DNA of 16,992 nt, from the NCBI GenBank assembly GCA_905480055.1, contig CAJQOW010000256.1:1-16992 (forward strand), written 5' to 3'. Of the stretch, positions 14,019 through 16,992 are shown one piece after another. The translations under genes and the position numbers were made by a program. The notes beneath the pieces were generated by a model. It saw nothing but the letters and a program-made list of their open reading frames with translations. It had not been told where the DNA came from and did no database searches. Source of the stretch: an uncultured Acidimicrobiia bacterium. Lineage in GTDB: Bacteria > Actinomycetota > Acidimicrobiia > UBA5794. The stretch's first letter is position 1; each line of letters opens with the position of its first letter.

Positions 14019-14540
14019 GTGACAGACAGCTACACCTACGACCCCGACAGTTGGAACCCCATTCTCGCTGGGGTGGTGGCCGGTGCCATCGCCGCCATCG
14101 TTGCTGCGCTGTTGGCCCTATTGCTCGACAGCCCGAACAGCACGGCAGGCAACAGCCTCGCTGTGGTGTTGTTGGCCCTTGCCATTGGGGCGGCTTCCGG
14201 GTTCCTGTGGCGCAGGGTGCGTGCAACGCACAACGCCCTGCGTACCTTCGGATGGACAATCGCCGGCGGATTCCTGATCACACTCATCGCGATCACCATC
14301 GCCGACCAGAGCGCCGTGGACAACCTGATCCGCTACGCAGTGCCGCTGGCTGCTGTGGTCTTCATCACGGTGGGCTTCATCACGCCGTTGCTCGACGGCG
14401 TCACGGCACCCCAGTGGGTTGCGATCATTCCTGTCCTCATCGCTTTGCTCATCGGGGTAGCTCTCCTCGGCACAGACACGACACCGGCTTCTGAGGTTTC
14501 GCTCCAGCTCACCATCGTCCTGGGTCCCGGCGGGTCCTGA
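14019..14540 (+). CDS. Five-span integral membrane protein of unknown function
   Basis: I do not recognise a family. The 173-residue protein has a short acidic, Tyr-rich N-terminus (TDSYTYDPDSW). Five hydrophobic spans follow, near residues 15-36, 46-64, 76-95, 104-124 and 132-150, with a cluster of basic residues (WRRVRATHNALR, 64-75) between spans two and three that probably faces the cytoplasm. The tail after the last span is about 20 residues. No catalytic motif is visible. It starts at a GTG with AGGAG six bases upstream and follows the anchored protein by nine bases, so both are almost certainly one operon. A role in the envelope is the most that the sequence supports. It converges with ligA. 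Confidence 0.75.
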   Translation: MTDSYTYDPDSWNPILAGVVAGAIAAIVAALLALLLDSPNSTAGNSLAVVLLALAIGAASGFLWRRVRATHNALRTFGWTIAGGFLITLIAITIADQSAVDNLIRYAVPLAAVVFITVGFITPLLDGVTAPQWVAIIPVLIALLIGVALLGTDTTPASEVSLQLTIVLGPGGS

Positions 14541-14580
14541 GTCGACCGACTCCGGGCACGAGAAGCTGGACGTCGGGACC
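14523..14580. terminator. Possible bidirectional terminator between the membrane-protein gene and ligA
   Basis: GGTCCCG (14523-14529) pairs with CGGGACC (14574-14580), and GTCC (14534-14537) with GGAC (14568-14571). Inside is a perfect GAGTCG-AC-CGACTC inverted repeat at 14539-14552. The nested arms lie over the stop codon of the rightward gene and in the 71-base convergent gap before the ligA stop. There is no T-run, so a terminator role is inferred from position and pairing only. Nothing else is seen in the gap. Confidence 0.4.
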
Positions 14581-14611
14581 GGACCAGCGGTTTGTGGCGA
14601 CGCGTCGCTGC

Positions 14612-16657
<2,046 letters not shown>

Positions 16658-16660
<3 letters not shown>

Positions 16661-16992
16661 CTGCGCCGCTGAGACACGTCCGCGCACATCGATGATGGTG
16701 CCCCCGCCGAGGACGAACTCCCCGTCGTAGGCGACGAGCGCCTGACCGGGAGCCGGACGCGGTTGTGGTTCCTCGAAGGTGAACGTCCACAGTCCATCGT
16801 TGACCTCCACGACAGCTGGCACCGGCTCGGAGCGATATCTGACCTTTACCTGGACCCGGTCTCCGTCGGTAACGGGATCATGCGTGAATGACATGTCCAT
16901 CGCTGTGCACGAGGCAACGAGGAGATCGGAGTGGGTGCCGATGGTGATCGTCTGCTCTCTCGGGGCGATGTCGACGACATACCGCGGCTCGC
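16658..16992 (-). CDS. mnmA: tRNA-specific 2-thiouridylase, C-terminal part (runs off the right edge)
   Basis: About 110 C-terminal residues of MnmA (TrmU), which thiolates U34 of tRNAs for Lys, Glu and Gln. The visible part begins EPRYVVDIAPREQTITIG, a family motif in the central region, and continues into the small beta-barrel: VQVKVRYRSEPVPAVV, then FEEPQPRPAPGQALVAYDG and EFVLGGGTI. These match the MnmA C-terminal fold and its PGQ...YDG...LGGG signature. The catalytic cysteines and the ATP-binding PP-loop lie outside the window. Frame is open from the edge to the TAG at 16658. It sits directly upstream of ligA on the same strand, an arrangement common in actinobacteria. Confidence 0.9.

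Overview
This window is ordinary chromosomal DNA from a high-GC bacterium, most likely an actinobacterium. The support is GC-rich codon use, frequent GTG starts, an actinobacterial-type DapE, an E1-type gatCAB operon next to ligA and mnmA, and operon-head genes that seem to lack any leader. An acidimicrobial lineage is a guess from this combination; no rRNA or other marker here fixes it. I see no mobile element, CRISPR array, tRNA or rRNA. No stretch above 300 bases lacks a gene; the longest intergenic gap is 90 bases.

Layout, left to right. (1) Minus strand, positions 1-3026: a tungstate-type ABC importer operon, tupB-tupC-tupA, followed by the N-terminal part of serA, the first enzyme of serine synthesis, which runs off the left edge. 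(2) Plus strand, 3101-5833: ppc, an anaplerotic PEP carboxylase, divergent from tupB. (3) Minus strand, 5854-9085: gatC-gatA-gatB, the amidotransferase that makes Gln-tRNA(Gln) and/or Asn-tRNA(Asn), with 4-base overlaps. (4) Plus strand, 9142-9792: a YczE/YitT-like membrane protein, divergent from gatC. (5) Minus strand, 9804-10451: a nitroreductase-family flavoprotein. (6) Minus strand, 10542-13562: dapC-dapD-dapE, three consecutive steps of the succinylase lysine/diaminopimelate pathway. (7) Plus strand, 13608-14540: two small envelope proteins of unknown function, divergent from dapC. (8) Minus strand, 14612-16992: ligA and the C-terminal part of mnmA.

Physiologically, ppc makes oxaloacetate and hence aspartate, the precursor of the dap pathway. 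Dap products feed peptidoglycan and lysine, serA opens the serine branch, and gatCAB finishes amide aminoacyl-tRNAs. The tup importer suggests that the cell uses a tungsten enzyme encoded elsewhere.

The most interesting signal is not a gene. At all three divergent gene pairs (tupB/ppc, gatC/yczE-like, dapC/unknown), both genes have a TANNNT -10-like hexamer ending exactly 6 or 7 bases before the start codon, with no Shine-Dalgarno sequence. That is the geometry of leaderless transcription. It also decides the starts of ppc, dapC and the YczE-like gene. Internal genes (dapD, the second small membrane gene) and ligA and serA have recognisable ribosome binding sites instead.
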